Positions 62,793 to 64,000 of a stretch of DNA of 64,000 nt are shown here, piece by piece. Below the pieces are notes generated by a model. The model was not told where the DNA came from, made no database searches, and saw only the letters and a list, made by a program, of their open reading frames with translations. Location of the stretch: assembly GCA_023846275.1 (NCBI GenBank), contig CM043868.1, positions 16,587,755 to 16,651,754 of the forward strand, in the 5' to 3' direction. The number at the start of each line of letters is the position of its first letter. Within the stretch, counting starts at the first letter, position 1. Made by a program: the position numbers and the translations under genes. The stretch comes from Vanilla planifolia (taxonomy: Eukaryota > Streptophyta > Magnoliopsida > Asparagales > Orchidaceae).

Positions 62793-64000
62793 AGTTCATT
62801 TTCATATATATAGTTCATTATTATATCATTATAAATGCCTAGGTAATAAAATTATATTTCAACTTAAACTTGAGATCATGTCAATCATAAAATATATTAG
62901 ACCATGTGTACTCTTAGTAACAATTCATGTGATCTTTATATACCTCTAAAAAAAGTTGTTAGATGTTTGCTTGTTTAAAAAAAATTCAAATAAAAGAAAG
63001 TCCTAAAAACTTATGTAAAGTTTCAACATGTAGTCAATCAAAACAAAAATTCAATGAAACAAAGTTTTAATCCATTTGCTCACCATATTTTCAAAATGTC
63101 TTATACTATAAAGCATAATCTAACATAATACTATTCCATTGAAAACATAGATCTACACAAAGTTTTTTTTATTTCTAAATGAAGAAACTCTTTTGTAAAA
63201 CTTCAACATTGGTGTTGATATTCAAATATTTGAATCAATTTTTTTTAATTATTACATTGGGTATTTTTAAATCATTATACATAATATAAGCATCTATAAT
63301 ACCATAATAGCAATTTAAAAAAAAATAAGTGTCACCACACCACATATGAGGGATTTTTTTGTAGCCAATCTTGGTATAAGAAAACTAACTATAAGGATAT
63401 TATAGAATGTGTTATGTAAAGATATATTCAAAATTTTATCATTAATTCTTTGTTCTATCAAACATGATACAATTTTGTGAGAGATTGAGATATTATCAAA
63501 TAAAGGTGCTGATATTTTAAGCGTTAAAATCCTCTTCTTCAATTTTTAACTTTGGTTTTTTCTATGTATAGTGATGCAAATAAGATTATCATTTTTGTGT
63601 TCAATATGCTAACTATCTTAAATTATGGATATGAAAGATTGCTTTCCAATAATTCTTTCACATTCACTCCTTTTCCATTCCAAACTATGACATCACATCC
63701 TTCTTTAAACAATGTCTACACAATGTTTTATATGGTAGATATTGAAAATTTATTATATGTTTAAATGCAAGGCACTAAGAAAATGATATCATCATTAGCT
63801 ACAAACCTTATAATTATTTTACAAAACTTAATTAAATTAAGTTTAAATTTTTTAAAAACAATTGAATAATCAGAATTGTTTGATGCTCAAATAAAAAGTG
63901 TTATTATGACACCTAAGAATGTAGAGAGTGAAAAATGAAAGCCAGGTGATATCTTAATAGAGAAATAATTGGGTAAGAAATAGCTTTTTATAGATTTCTA
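62785..64000. other. AT-rich intergenic DNA
   Basis: No gene, domain or repeat boundary was recognised. Short open frames near 63,315-63,764 have AT-driven composition and no motif. Confidence 0.4.

Noticed and set aside
62728..62949. Open frame of 73 residues with an IYIYIY run
   Set aside because: The run is the translation of an (AT)n microsatellite and nothing else in it resembles a protein.

Overview
This is a gene-poor, very AT-rich stretch of a flowering-plant nuclear genome. The three host genes found all have plant-specific architectures: a phospholipase D alpha with a plant C2 domain and two coding introns, a senescence-regulator S40 (DUF584) gene, and a hydroxyproline-rich/arabinogalactan-like membrane protein. 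The S40 and AGP-like genes are GC-rich islands in an AT-rich background, and the PLD protein (812 aa when spliced) resembles monocot PLD-alpha1. Together these suggest a monocot, but this is inference and the species cannot be named from the window.

Layout. 0-7.4 kb: TRIM-like repeat units, then a decayed Ty3/gypsy chromovirus on the + strand (gag, protease and integrase recognisable) whose RT/RNase H stretch is replaced by an LTR-like insert, then a minus-strand LTR-like block. 7.4-16.6 kb: AT-rich intergenic DNA with a perfect 87-bp tandem duplication, a CT microsatellite and another TRIM-like unit. 16.7-17.2 kb: S40 gene (minus) with G-boxes upstream. 17.9-27.3 kb: intergenic DNA with a diverged LTR-like repeat pair, a minus-strand primer-binding site and an unexplained GC-rich island at 21.6-22.1 kb. 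27.8-29.65 kb: decayed Ty1/copia pol and 3' LTR (minus). 30.2 kb: (TA)n about 127 bp long. 31.5 kb: an snRNA-type USE plus TATA promoter motif. 32.9-33.3 kb: a chromovirus gag relic. 35.2-35.8 kb: AGP-like gene (plus). 38.1-43.1 kb: a decayed Tat-lineage Ty3/gypsy element (plus). 43-55 kb: LTR relics, including an LTR with PBS at 50.5-51.2 kb and a diverged LTR pair at 52.1 and 54.6 kb. 55.6-61.4 kb: the complete PLD-alpha gene (minus), probably with a 1.9-kb intron in its 5' UTR. 61.4-64 kb: AT-rich intergenic DNA.

The three host genes lie 18-20 kb apart, with separate promoters and no visible joint function. The rest is layered, dead LTR-retrotransposon material. Its coding relics share one decay signature: Trp, Gln and Arg codons turned into stops and catalytic Asp turned into Asn, all G-to-A or C-to-T changes as expected from deamination of methylated cytosine. 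I found no tRNA, rRNA or CRISPR feature and no convincing new protein system. The least explained items are the GC-rich island at 21.6-22.1 kb, the USE/TATA promoter at 31.5 kb and the TRIM-like tandem family.
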